A DNA stretch of 64,000 nt from Croceicoccus sediminis. Lineage in GTDB: Bacteria > Pseudomonadota > Alphaproteobacteria > Sphingomonadales > Sphingomonadaceae. The notes beneath the pieces were generated by a model. It ran no database searches. It was not told where the DNA came from and saw only the letters and a program-made list of their open reading frames with translations. Of the stretch, positions 23,541-31,106 are shown in pieces. The translations under genes were made by a program, and so were the position numbers. Position 1 is the first letter of the stretch. Each line of letters starts with the position of its first letter. The stretch is from the NCBI RefSeq assembly GCF_007570835.1, contig NZ_SUNC01000001.1, positions 1,488,001 through 1,552,000 on the forward strand, given 5' to 3'.

Positions 23541-24168
23541 GTATCGTCGTAATCACGTCGGCACCCAGCTTCTTGCGGATGCGGGTGACGAACACCTCGA
23601 TCGTGTTCGAATCGCGATCGAAGTCCTGATCATAGATGTGTTCGATCAGTTCGGTGCGACTGACCACCTTGCCCTTGTGGTGCATGAGGTAGCTCAGCAG
23701 CTTGTATTCCTGCGCCGTCAGCTTGACCGGCTCTCCCTTCAGGGTGACGCGGCCCGAACGCGTATCCAGCCGCACGTCGCCGGCGGTCAGCTCGCTGCTG
23801 GCGTTGCCGGTGGCACGGCGGATCAGCGCGCGAAGGCGGGCGATGAGTTCTTCGGTCTGGAACGGCTTTGCCAGATAGTCGTCGGCCCCGGCATCGAGCC
23901 CTGCGACCTTGTCGGACCAGCTGTCGCGCGCGGTCAGAACCAGAACGGGGAAATTGCGCCCTTCGCGGCGCCACATGCCCAGCACGGTCAGCCCGTCGAT
24001 TTCCGGCAGGCCAAGGTCGAGCACGACCGCGTCATACTCTTCGGTCGAGCCAAGGAAGTGCCCGTCCTCGCCATCGGCGGACAGGTCGACGGCATAGCCG
24101 TTCTGTTCCAGCGTGGTCTTCAGCTGGTTGCCGAGAGTGGGTTCGTCTTCGACGATCAGGATACGCAT
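23491..24168 (-). CDS. OmpR/PhoP-family response regulator
   Basis: The protein is 225 residues. The receiver domain has the acidic pocket E7-D8, phosphoacceptor D51 in VVLDLGLP, and Lys101 in YLAKPF. The C-terminal winged helix contains VKLTAQEYKLLSYLMHHKG and SNTIEVFVTRIRKKL. It is upstream of, and overlaps, the kinase gene. The PepSY-protein gene sits upstream on the same strand, a combination common in Sphingomonadales, where the PepSY protein may act as sensor helper or target. The signal is unknown. Confidence 0.94.
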   Translation of the reverse strand: MRILIVEDEPTLGNQLKTTLEQNGYAVDLSADGEDGHFLGSTEEYDAVVLDLGLPEIDGLTVLGMWRREGRNFPVLVLTARDSWSDKVAGLDAGADDYLAKPFQTEELIARLRALIRRATGNASSELTAGDVRLDTRSGRVTLKGEPVKLTAQEYKLLSYLMHHKGKVVSRTELIEHIYDQDFDRDSNTIEVFVTRIRKKLGADVITTIRGLGYSLDDPADQPRG

Positions 24169-24304
24169 GTGCTCTCCACATCAACGGGCATGGCGCCCGG
24201 CTTGTTCATGTAGATGAACAGATGGGAGCAAGAAAAGGTCCGCGCAAGATGAACGAACTGCGAAAGGCGGTCCTGACAAGGGATAGGCGCGCCCAAGCGG
24301 CCGG

Positions 24305-24613
24305 TCACTTCATGACGTTGATGATACGGCCCGTTCGCGCGTCCACGTCGACGAAAACGACGCGGCCCTCCTTGATGAACTTCAGGCGATAGGTGTTGGC
24401 CACGAACTCGTCCATGCCGAGATAGTCCATGCCGCGCATCTGCGGCAGGACCCGGTTTTCGATCTGGCGAAGGGTTTGCACGTTGCCTGCGCGCAATTCG
24501 CGGCGCGCCTCGCCCTGCCCGTCCCGGCGGCCCTGCGCGGATGCAGGGACCACCATGGTCAGACATGAAAGCGAGGCCAGCGAAAGGCCGACAAGGCGCA
24601 CGATACGGTTCAT
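24305..24613 (-). CDS. Small exported PepSY-domain protein
   Basis: The protein is 102 residues from the ATG at 24613 (MNRIVRLVGL). A longer in-frame start at 24649 exists. The signal peptide ends at ASA-Q. The mature part contains the PepSY-like strand pattern TYRLKFIKEGRVVFVDVDARTGRIINV. PepSY modules are thought to inhibit peptidases or sense envelope state. It precedes the OmpR-type regulator and kinase on the same strand, so it is probably part of their operon or regulon. Confidence 0.8.
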   Translation of the reverse strand: MNRIVRLVGLSLASLSCLTMVVPASAQGRRDGQGEARRELRAGNVQTLRQIENRVLPQMRGMDYLGMDEFVANTYRLKFIKEGRVVFVDVDARTGRIINVMK

Positions 24614-24707
24614 CCTGGGCACTGTGCCTATCCCCACGGCATTGAACAAGGCGTGAATGCCGCGTTCGCGAACCGGAAAGCAGACGAGTGTTGCCGCGCG
24701 GCGACAG

Positions 24708-25442
24708 TCACCGCACCAGCTCGAACTTCATCGTCAGGCTTACCGTCGTGGCGACCTGGCCGGGCCGCGTCGGCGTCATCGGCGGGGGCGGGGCCGCAGA
24801 TAAGGCCTGGATCGCAACCCCGCGTTCGTACATCGGCTGCGAATAGCCCATCGATTCCTCGATCGCGAGCAGGCGGACATCGCCGTACCCGGCCATCCGG
24901 GCATATTCGCGGGCCTGCGCCATCGCGGCATCGAACGCGCCCTTGCGCGCCTCTGCCTTGCGCGGCGTATCGTCGATGACACCCCACGTCGGACCGTTCA
25001 GGTTGTTCGCCCCCGATGAAACGAGCGCGTCGAGCACCGGCCCGACCCGCTCCAGATCGCGCAGTTCGATGCTGACGGTATTGGTCGCATCGTAACCCAG
25101 AAAGCGGGGCTGCTGCGACGCGTTGTTGTACTGGTACTGCGGATTGAGCGTGATGCCGCTGGTCTGGACCCGGCTGTCCGGCACGCCGAGCGCCCTCAGC
25201 TTTTTCAGCACGGCATCCATCTGCGCCGCGTTCTGCTGCATCGCGGCCACCGCGGTCTGCGCGCGGGTGGTGACCCCTGCGCCAACCATCGCCTTGTCCG
25301 GATCGCCAACGACCTGCTGGCTCACCTGCAGCTCGACGACGGGGCCGGTCGCCTCGATATCGACTTCGGCAGCAAGGGCCGGTGTGGCCGCCATGGCGAC
25401 GGCGGCAAGGGCAACGGACGGCATAGTGATGATATCGCGCAT
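24708..25442 (-). CDS. SIMPL (DUF541) domain periplasmic protein
   Basis: The protein is 244 residues. The signal peptide MRDIITMPSVALAAVAMAAT-x-ALA is followed by a SIMPL/DUF541 domain. Landmarks are VGAGVTTRAQTA, the helix AQMDAVLKKLRALGV, SGITLNPQYQY, and the second half AFDAAMAQAREYARMAGYGDVRLLAI. Related proteins in E. coli (YggE) counter oxidative stress, with no defined enzyme activity. A Pro-rich segment sits near the C-terminus. It lies next to the PepSY gene but separated from it by about 58 bases. Confidence 0.88.
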   Translation of the reverse strand: MRDIITMPSVALAAVAMAATPALAAEVDIEATGPVVELQVSQQVVGDPDKAMVGAGVTTRAQTAVAAMQQNAAQMDAVLKKLRALGVPDSRVQTSGITLNPQYQYNNASQQPRFLGYDATNTVSIELRDLERVGPVLDALVSSGANNLNGPTWGVIDDTPRKAEARKGAFDAAMAQAREYARMAGYGDVRLLAIEESMGYSQPMYERGVAIQALSAAPPPPMTPTRPGQVATTVSLTMKFELVR

Positions 25443-25614
25443 GGGGTTACTCCTCTAATCCCTTCCCATCTCAACCCGGCCCCGATGCGGCTTGTTCCCT
25501 GAACCATCGCTTGCGGCCTCGTTCACACCCCCTCGAACTTTCGATGCCGCGATTTTGCAAGGCGCCCGATGAAGGCTTTCATCCGGCTCGAAATCGCTCT
25601 AGTCGCGCACCGAC

Positions 25615-27444
25615 ATGGCACAACCTCCGATCCTTTCATGGGAAGGCCTAGGCCTGCAGCAGGGTGGCGGCTGGCTGTTCGGCGGCCCCGACAGCACCAC
25701 CGCGTCCGGCGGCCTCGACCTTCATATCGGTCCACGCGACCGGCTTGCGCTTATCGGCCGCAACGGCGCGGGCAAGACCACGCTGCTCAAACTCATCGCA
25801 AACGAGATCGAGGCCGACCGCGGCAAGCGTTCGATCCAGCCCGGCGTAAAGATCGTGACGCTGGAACAGGAACCCGACGTCGCGAAATACGAAACGCTGA
25901 TGGACTACGCACTGTCGGGCAAGGACGCGCCGCAGCAGTACGAGGTCGAAGCAATCGCCGGACAGCTCGGCATCGACATGTCCCGCAACGCGAAAAGCGC
26001 CAGCGGCGGTGAACGCCGCCGCGCCGCGATTGCGCGGGCGCTGGCGATGGAGCCGGACCTGATCCTGCTGGACGAGCCTACCAACCACCTCGACCTTGCC
26101 GCGATCGACTGGCTCGAAGGCTGGCTCAACCGCTACAACGGCGCGTTCGTGGTGATCAGCCACGACAGGACTTTCCTGACCCGCCTGACCAACGCGACAC
26201 TCTGGCTCGACCGGGGCAACTTGCGCCGCAAGGAAATCGGCTTTGGCGGGTATGAGGCCTGGGAAGAACAGGTTTATGCCGAAGAGGCGCGTGCCGCCGA
26301 AAAGCTGGACGCGAAGCTGAAGCTGGAGGCCCACTGGCTGCAACGCGGCGTCACCGCGCGGCGCAAGCGCAACATGGGCCGCCTTGAAAAACTGCACGAA
26401 ATGCGCGCGCAGCGTGCGGCCATGATGTCCCCGCAAGGCGCGGCGAAGCTGGCGGTGGTGGCCGATGACACCAAGACCAAGTCGGTGATCGCTGCGGAAC
26501 ACGTGACGAAGTCTTTCGGCGCCGGAGAAAACCAGCGCACGATCATCAAGGACTTCAACCTTCGGATCCAGCGGCAGGACCGCATCGGCATCGTCGGCGC
26601 GAACGGCGCGGGGAAGACGACGCTGCTGAAAATGCTGACCGGAGAGCTTGAGCCCGACAGCGGCACGATCACGCTGGCGAAAACGCTGAACGGCGTGATG
26701 ATCGACCAGCAGCGCAGCTTGCTCAGCGACGAGAAACGGCTGCGCGACATCTTGGCCGAAGGCGGCGACTGGGTCGACGTGCGCGGGGTGCGCAAACACA
26801 TTCAGGCGTATCTCAAGGACTTTCTGTTCGACCCGTCACTGGTCGATGCGCGGGTCGGCACGTTGTCGGGCGGCGAGCGTTCGCGGCTTTTGCTCGCACG
26901 TGAATTCGCGCGCACCTCGAACCTGCTGGTGCTGGACGAGCCGACGAACGATCTCGACCTCGAAACGCTGGACATGCTGCAGGAAGTGATCGCCGACTAT
27001 GACGGCACCGTCCTGATCGTCAGCCACGACCGCGACTTCCTCGACCGGACGGTCACGATCACGCTGGGCCTTGATGGCACCGGCACGGTGGACGTGATCG
27101 CGGGCGGCTATGCCGACTGGGAAGCAAAGCGCAAGAAGCCGACGGGACAGGCGAAAGAGGCGAAGAAGGCCTCGGCGCCAACACCCCCTCCCCCGCCGCA
27201 GAAGAAGACGAAGCTGTCGTACAAGGACCAGCGCGACTACGACCTCCTGCCCGGCCGGATCGAGGAAATCGAAGCCGCGATCATCGCGGACGAGGCGGCG
27301 CTGGCCGATCCCGATCTCTACGCCAGCGATCCGGCGAAGTTTGCGAAGTTGACCAAGGCACTGGAAGACAAGCGCGCCGAAAAGGACGCGGCGGAAGAAC
27401 GCTGGCTGGCACTGGCCGAAGAGGTTGAGGGGCTGGACGGCTGA
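25615..27444 (+). CDS. ABC-F family ATPase (Uup/EttA-like)
   Basis: The protein is 609 residues with two ABC domains in tandem and no membrane segments. The Walker A motifs are GRNGAGKTT and GANGAGKTT. The signature motifs are ASGGERRRAAIARAL and LSGGERSRLLLAREF, and the Walker B motifs are LILLDEPTNHLD and LLVLDEPTNDLD. A basic linker (TARRKRNMGRLEKLHEMRA) lies between domains, and the C-terminal coiled-coil tail (ADEAALADPD, KALEDKRAEKDAAEE) is Uup-like. Such proteins act on ribosomes or on DNA-related replication intermediates rather than in transport. Confidence 0.93.
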   Translation: MAQPPILSWEGLGLQQGGGWLFGGPDSTTASGGLDLHIGPRDRLALIGRNGAGKTTLLKLIANEIEADRGKRSIQPGVKIVTLEQEPDVAKYETLMDYALSGKDAPQQYEVEAIAGQLGIDMSRNAKSASGGERRRAAIARALAMEPDLILLDEPTNHLDLAAIDWLEGWLNRYNGAFVVISHDRTFLTRLTNATLWLDRGNLRRKEIGFGGYEAWEEQVYAEEARAAEKLDAKLKLEAHWLQRGVTARRKRNMGRLEKLHEMRAQRAAMMSPQGAAKLAVVADDTKTKSVIAAEHVTKSFGAGENQRTIIKDFNLRIQRQDRIGIVGANGAGKTTLLKMLTGELEPDSGTITLAKTLNGVMIDQQRSLLSDEKRLRDILAEGGDWVDVRGVRKHIQAYLKDFLFDPSLVDARVGTLSGGERSRLLLAREFARTSNLLVLDEPTNDLDLETLDMLQEVIADYDGTVLIVSHDRDFLDRTVTITLGLDGTGTVDVIAGGYADWEAKRKKPTGQAKEAKKASAPTPPPPPQKKTKLSYKDQRDYDLLPGRIEEIEAAIIADEAALADPDLYASDPAKFAKLTKALEDKRAEKDAAEERWLALAEEVEGLDG

Positions 27445-27813
27445 GGTCCCCCTGCCACGGGTGACAAGGTCGACACTGCAGACCTCGACCGCCGCGCGGT
27501 ACAGCACCGAGCCGGAACCGGCTCCGACTTATGCGCCCGCTGCGGCCTCACCCGCCTCGTCTGGGCCGAGCATGTCGACGACATCACCGACTGCATCGGA
27601 CAGGAACAGCGCATCTGGCGCGGGCGACGGGGATGGAAGTTTCCCTTAATGAAAAGGCCCAGCCGGAACGGGCAGACCTGTTCGAGATTGGCGCTTGTTT
27701 CGCAGTGGAAGCGAAGCAGGACCCCGGATCGAGTCCGGGGCGACGAGGGGTGCGGTATGGCTGCTTTTGGTGGGAAGCGGACTTTGCCGTTTTCATCGTC
27801 CAATGTCAGCTAA
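27445..27813 (+). other. Open frame with coding-like codon bias but no start codon (possible gene remnant)
   Basis: Directly after the ABC-F stop, and in the same frame, the sequence stays open to a TAA at 27811-27813. Its stretch 27532-27630 has strong G/C at third positions and reads CARCGLTRLVWAEHVDDITD then CIGQEQRIWRGRRG, with a C-x-x-C pair and a third Cys. No ATG, GTG or TTG precedes this stretch in frame. It may be a decayed gene, a frameshifted gene or the former tail of a neighbour. It may also be chance. Confidence 0.3.
27722..27740. repeat. REP-like palindrome
   Basis: CCCCGGA-TCGAG-TCCGGGG is a perfect 7-bp-arm palindrome, embedded in AGGACCCCGGATCGAGTCCG and followed by GGGCGACG. 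Extragenic palindromes of this kind are scattered in many Sphingomonadales genomes. It lies in the 576-base gap between the ABC-F gene and the cold-shock-like gene, where otherwise only the start-less frame above was seen. Confidence 0.6.
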
Positions 27814-28020
27814 CGCCCGCGAAAGCTGCCTTCGGTTTAACGCCTCAACTGTTCGGCTGATTGTAAAACACCGCCGTCATAACCACATTAGGGTTAGCTA
27901 CCTGTCGCAATCGACGGTCCAGGGCGTTCAATAGAGAAACGCCATTTCCTTCCCTTTCGCCTCTTAGCCGCAGCCGTGGCCAATCCCGGCTGGCTGCACT
28001 TCGCGCAAAAGGAATGTCCG

Positions 28021-28272
28021 ATGACCAATTACGGCAAGATCAAATGGTACAACAGCGGCAAGGGTTCCGGTACCATTCTACCGGAAAAGGGTGGCGATGC
28101 CCTTCCGTTCCGCAAGTCCGACTTGCAACAGGAAGGCCAGGAGCCCCAGACCGACCAGCGCTATAGCTACGAAACGAGCGAGGTCGACAATGGCCAGAAG
28201 CGCGCCGTCAACTTGCGTCAGCAGGGTGAGAGCCAAGTAGTCGAGGAGCAGGCGCACGCCCAACAGGGCTGA
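28021..28272 (+). CDS. Divergent cold-shock-like domain protein
   Basis: The protein is 83 residues from the ATG at 28021, preceded by AAAGGAA. The N-terminal half, YGKIKWYNSGKGSGTILPEK, follows the CSD pattern (G-x-I-K-W-Y/F-N-x-x-K-G-x-G), with RNP1 degenerate and the RNP2 aromatic set missing. The tail is Gln/Glu-rich and polar (QQGESQVVEEQAHAQQG). It may bind RNA or DNA weakly, or only share the fold. It leads a run of small genes with lower GC than the surroundings. Confidence 0.72.
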   Translation: MTNYGKIKWYNSGKGSGTILPEKGGDALPFRKSDLQQEGQEPQTDQRYSYETSEVDNGQKRAVNLRQQGESQVVEEQAHAQQG

Positions 28273-28331
28273 TTAGCGTTGATGGCTGGGGGCGATCCTC
28301 CAGCCATCGCTCCCATGAAGGCGTTACTCCA

Positions 28332-28532
28332 ATGAACCTGAACCAACTTCTGCACGATCATCAGCGGGCTAAGCTGAATGCCCAGCGAGCTCCATCGCGC
28401 GAGGATTGCGAGACTTATTCCGATATTATCGGTCATTCCGCAATGCTCATCGCGGATTGGCGTCGTGCCAAGGGTTTGTCGAACATTGGCTGGCCGCAAG
28501 ATGAGCGGCTCAAGGACGGATGCAGACCATGA
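28332..28532 (+). CDS. Small hypothetical protein (66 aa)
   Basis: A 66-residue protein begins MNLNQLLHDHQRAKLNAQRA and continues DIIGHSAMLIADWRRAKGL. It is basic and probably helical. Short proteins of the type M-x-L-N-x-L-x-x-x-H-Q are familiar as unannotated genes in Sphingomonadales. Its stop overlaps the next ATG (ATGA at 28529-28532), which supports both being real and coupled. No function is known. Confidence 0.6.
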   Translation: MNLNQLLHDHQRAKLNAQRAPSREDCETYSDIIGHSAMLIADWRRAKGLSNIGWPQDERLKDGCRP

Positions 28533-28777
28533 CGACCTTACCTGAAGCCTCCGCAAATGCCGGAGATGGTCGCTGGGAAAACGAAGGCGGTGCGCTGCCG
28601 CCTCGAACTCTTCCCCCATTGCCCGACGGCATCACTGCAATTTCGGTCACGCATTATCGGGTAGGACCATACACTTACACCAACCTTGACGATGCGATGG
28701 CCGAATATCGGCGACAAACTCCAATGGCCGATAAAGAAGGTTCTCGGATCTCACCCGCCTCTATGCGCAAAGGATAA
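28529..28777 (+). CDS. Small hypothetical protein (82 aa)
   Basis: An 82-residue protein from the ATG at 28529 overlaps the previous stop by 4 bases. The core LPPLPDGITAISVTHYRVGPYTYTNLDDAMAEYRR looks like a small beta-rich domain ending in a helix. The stop TAA is one base before the next start, so three genes are translated in series. It is unrecognised apart from resembling short sphingomonad hypothetical proteins. Confidence 0.6.
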   Translation: MTTLPEASANAGDGRWENEGGALPPRTLPPLPDGITAISVTHYRVGPYTYTNLDDAMAEYRRQTPMADKEGSRISPASMRKG

Positions 28778-28778
28778 T

Positions 28779-28964
28779 ATGCCAGACCCAATAAAGTTCG
28801 TGCTGTTCCAGCGCGGCGACAGTTCCCAGGTAGCGTGTCAGGTTTCCCAAGTTCTTTACGTGACCAAGGCGGACCACGGCGCAACGCTGCATTTCGGCGG
28901 CAACTCTCAGGTCAACGTCAAGCAGAGCTTCGATGAGGTTCTGGTGCAGTTGGCGAACATCTGA
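28779..28964 (+). CDS. Small hypothetical protein (61 aa)
   Basis: A 61-residue protein starts at the ATG at 28779 (MPDPIKFVLFQRGD), one base after the previous TAA. The ribosome site AAAGGA overlaps that gene's end. The sequence reads as a compact beta-rich fold (VACQVSQVLYVTKA, ATLHFGGNSQVNVKQ) ending in the helix FDEVLVQLANI. No family was recognised. Confidence 0.55.
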   Translation: MPDPIKFVLFQRGDSSQVACQVSQVLYVTKADHGATLHFGGNSQVNVKQSFDEVLVQLANI

Positions 28965-28994
28965 TCGGAATGCCGGAGCGCTGGTTCACAACCA

Positions 28995-29216
28995 ATGACG
29001 GATGTGAACAACGAGTATCGGCGAATGAACAGATCGGTAATACTGCCACTTTGCAAGCGAGAAGCGGTCGAAATGTGCCGCGCAGCCCGCGTTGGCATTT
29101 ACGATAGCGAACAGCTCAATCAGGTCTCGACCCGAATTTATTGCAGGACCGGAACGGGAGCGGACGAGTTGCGACGACAGCTATCCACCCCAATGTCGGA
29201 CATGGGGCCGGTCTGA
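28995..29216 (+). CDS. Small hypothetical protein (73 aa)
   Basis: A 73-residue ORF, MTDVNNEYRRMNRSVILPLC, has a helical middle (CKREAVEMCRAARVGIYD) with two cysteines. It has no recognised domain. It follows the three coupled small genes by 30 bases on the same strand and continues the lower-GC stretch. A GGAG lies about 15 bases upstream, a weak spacing. It may be a real accessory gene, but evidence is limited. Confidence 0.4.
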   Translation: MTDVNNEYRRMNRSVILPLCKREAVEMCRAARVGIYDSEQLNQVSTRIYCRTGTGADELRRQLSTPMSDMGPV

Positions 29217-29271
29217 CAGTCACGTCCGCAACTGTACCGCTAGCCGACAACCCGCACTGTGCTCATCCCCC

Positions 29272-31095
29272 TCACACCCCCAGCCGGACTTTCTCCGCCG
29301 CGATCCACTGGTCGATACGCTTGTCGAGAAGGGCGAGCGGCATATCGCCGTCGAGCAGGAGCGTGTGAAAACGCTTGATGTCGAAACCATCGCCCAGCGC
29401 CGCGCGGGCGCGTTCGCGGCCTGACAGCCAGGCGTTCTGGCCGATCTTGTAGCTGCACGCCTGCCCCGGCATCGTGATATAGCGTTCGATCTCGTTGCGG
29501 GTCTGGTTGTCGGGATAGCCCACGGTCGATCCGAAATAGTCGATCGCCTTTTCCCGGCTCCACCGTTTCGAATGCAGCCCCGTGTCGGTCACCAGGCGCG
29601 CCGCGCGGTAGAGCCACGACTGCAACGCGCCTGCACGCTCCAGCCCATCGTACATGCCCAGTTCGTCGGCCAGAATCTCGCTGTAAAGCGCCCATCCTTC
29701 GGAATAGGCGCCGATATACTGGTTGCGCAGCAAGAGGTGCAGGTCGTCGTTCCCGGTCAGGAGGCCGGTCTGCAAATGGTGCCCCGGCAGCCCTTCGTGA
29801 AAGATGATCGCGGGCAGCGTGTAACGCGGCCAATCGTTCATGTCGTAGAGGTTGAGAAAGAACGTGCCCGGACGCGTCCCGTCGGGCGACGGCGACTGGT
29901 AATAGGCGGTCGACGCACCGACCTCGATCGCGACCGGCACGCGCTGCACTTCCAGTGCCTGCGGCGGAAGCTGCGCGAAAGCGGGGCTGACCTGCTCCCA
30001 GCTTTTCTCGACCCGACCGGTCAGCCAGTCGATGATCTCTTCCCGCCCCGCTGGGCTGTCCGCGAACAGCTGGTCGGGCCGCTTATTGAGCGCCATCAGC
30101 CGCTCACCCACCGTGCCGCCGGTCATGCCCGCGGCGGTGAGTTCGGTATCGAGCTGGGCCAGAAGGTCGGCCACCTGTTCCAGACCGATCTCGTGGATCT
30201 CGTTCGCGCTGAGGCCTGTCGTCGTGTAATAGGCCAGCGCATCGGCGTAGAGCGCGTCGCCGTCTGGCACGCGCCACACGCCGTCGCCTTGCCGGGTGCG
30301 CGGCTGCAGCCGGTCGACCAGCGCCTTCTGCCGCGCCAAGGCCGGATAGATCGCGCCTTCGAGGATAGCGGCGGCCCGTGCCGCCCAGTCACCCGCGATG
30401 CCCTTTTCCGCCGCGCGCCTGGCCAGCGACTGCACCATCAGCGCGTCGGCAGGCTTGGTCGCCACCATCTCGCCCAGCGAGTTCGACACGTGCGCCAGCG
30501 ACCAGTCGGGCGCGGCGAACCCGCGCGCGGCCTCGCTACGCTGAAGCTCGCTCTCGTTGTCGAGCGCGTAGGCGAAGCTGTCGAGCCGGGCGAGATAGGC
30601 CTCTGCGTCCCCAGCCGTCTCGACGGGGTGCACGCTGTCGAGAAAGTCGGGGATCGAACCGTAAAGCCCGTCCTGCTGCGTCAGGACATAGGGCGTGCCG
30701 ATGTGCGCAAGCCCGTGGTTGCGGGCGTGCAACCGGGAATCGAGATCGAATTCGACGATGCCGGCATGGACCTGCCCCAGATCGCTGAGCCCGTCGGTAG
30801 GGACATCGTCCAGCGCCTGCTTCCTCCGTTCGGCATGATCCCAGCCCGCAACGCGCCCCGCCATGCCCCCGCTCGCCAATTGCGAACGGGCCCAGGCATA
30901 GGAACCGGTGTCGAGACCCATGTAGGTCAGTTCCGCTGGGTTGAGCCGGAAATCGCCCCACAAGATCCGGTCCATCACCCGTTCGAACTGCGCCTTTGCG
31001 CCGCTGTCGGTTGCGGTGGCGGCGATCGCACTGCCGCTGCCCGATGCCAGAAAGGCGGCGGCCGCGCCGGAGCCGAGAAATTGCCTGCGATGCAT
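29272..31095 (-). CDS. DUF885 family exported protein (probable metallopeptidase-like), copy 1
   Basis: The protein is 607 residues. The N-terminus MHRRQFLGSGAAAAFL is Tat-like (RRQFLGS), so it is exported folded. DUF885 landmarks are IIFHEGLPGHHLQ (HExxPGHH) and a downstream Glu in YSEGWALYSE, consistent with a zinc-binding site. The C-terminal block is ITMPGQACSYKIGQNAWL. Members are thought to be dipeptidyl or carboxypeptidase-type enzymes, but activities are mostly untested. It has a paralogue immediately upstream (31107-32909), 11 bases away. Confidence 0.88.
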   Translation of the reverse strand: MHRRQFLGSGAAAAFLASGSGSAIAATATDSGAKAQFERVMDRILWGDFRLNPAELTYMGLDTGSYAWARSQLASGGMAGRVAGWDHAERRKQALDDVPTDGLSDLGQVHAGIVEFDLDSRLHARNHGLAHIGTPYVLTQQDGLYGSIPDFLDSVHPVETAGDAEAYLARLDSFAYALDNESELQRSEAARGFAAPDWSLAHVSNSLGEMVATKPADALMVQSLARRAAEKGIAGDWAARAAAILEGAIYPALARQKALVDRLQPRTRQGDGVWRVPDGDALYADALAYYTTTGLSANEIHEIGLEQVADLLAQLDTELTAAGMTGGTVGERLMALNKRPDQLFADSPAGREEIIDWLTGRVEKSWEQVSPAFAQLPPQALEVQRVPVAIEVGASTAYYQSPSPDGTRPGTFFLNLYDMNDWPRYTLPAIIFHEGLPGHHLQTGLLTGNDDLHLLLRNQYIGAYSEGWALYSEILADELGMYDGLERAGALQSWLYRAARLVTDTGLHSKRWSREKAIDYFGSTVGYPDNQTRNEIERYITMPGQACSYKIGQNAWLSGRERARAALGDGFDIKRFHTLLLDGDMPLALLDKRIDQWIAAEKVRLGV

Positions 31096-31106
31096 CGTGT
31101 CTTTCC

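Noticed and set aside
27445-29216. Mobile element or prophage in the low-GC island
   Set aside because: No transposase, integrase, terminal inverted repeats or attachment-site duplication was seen.
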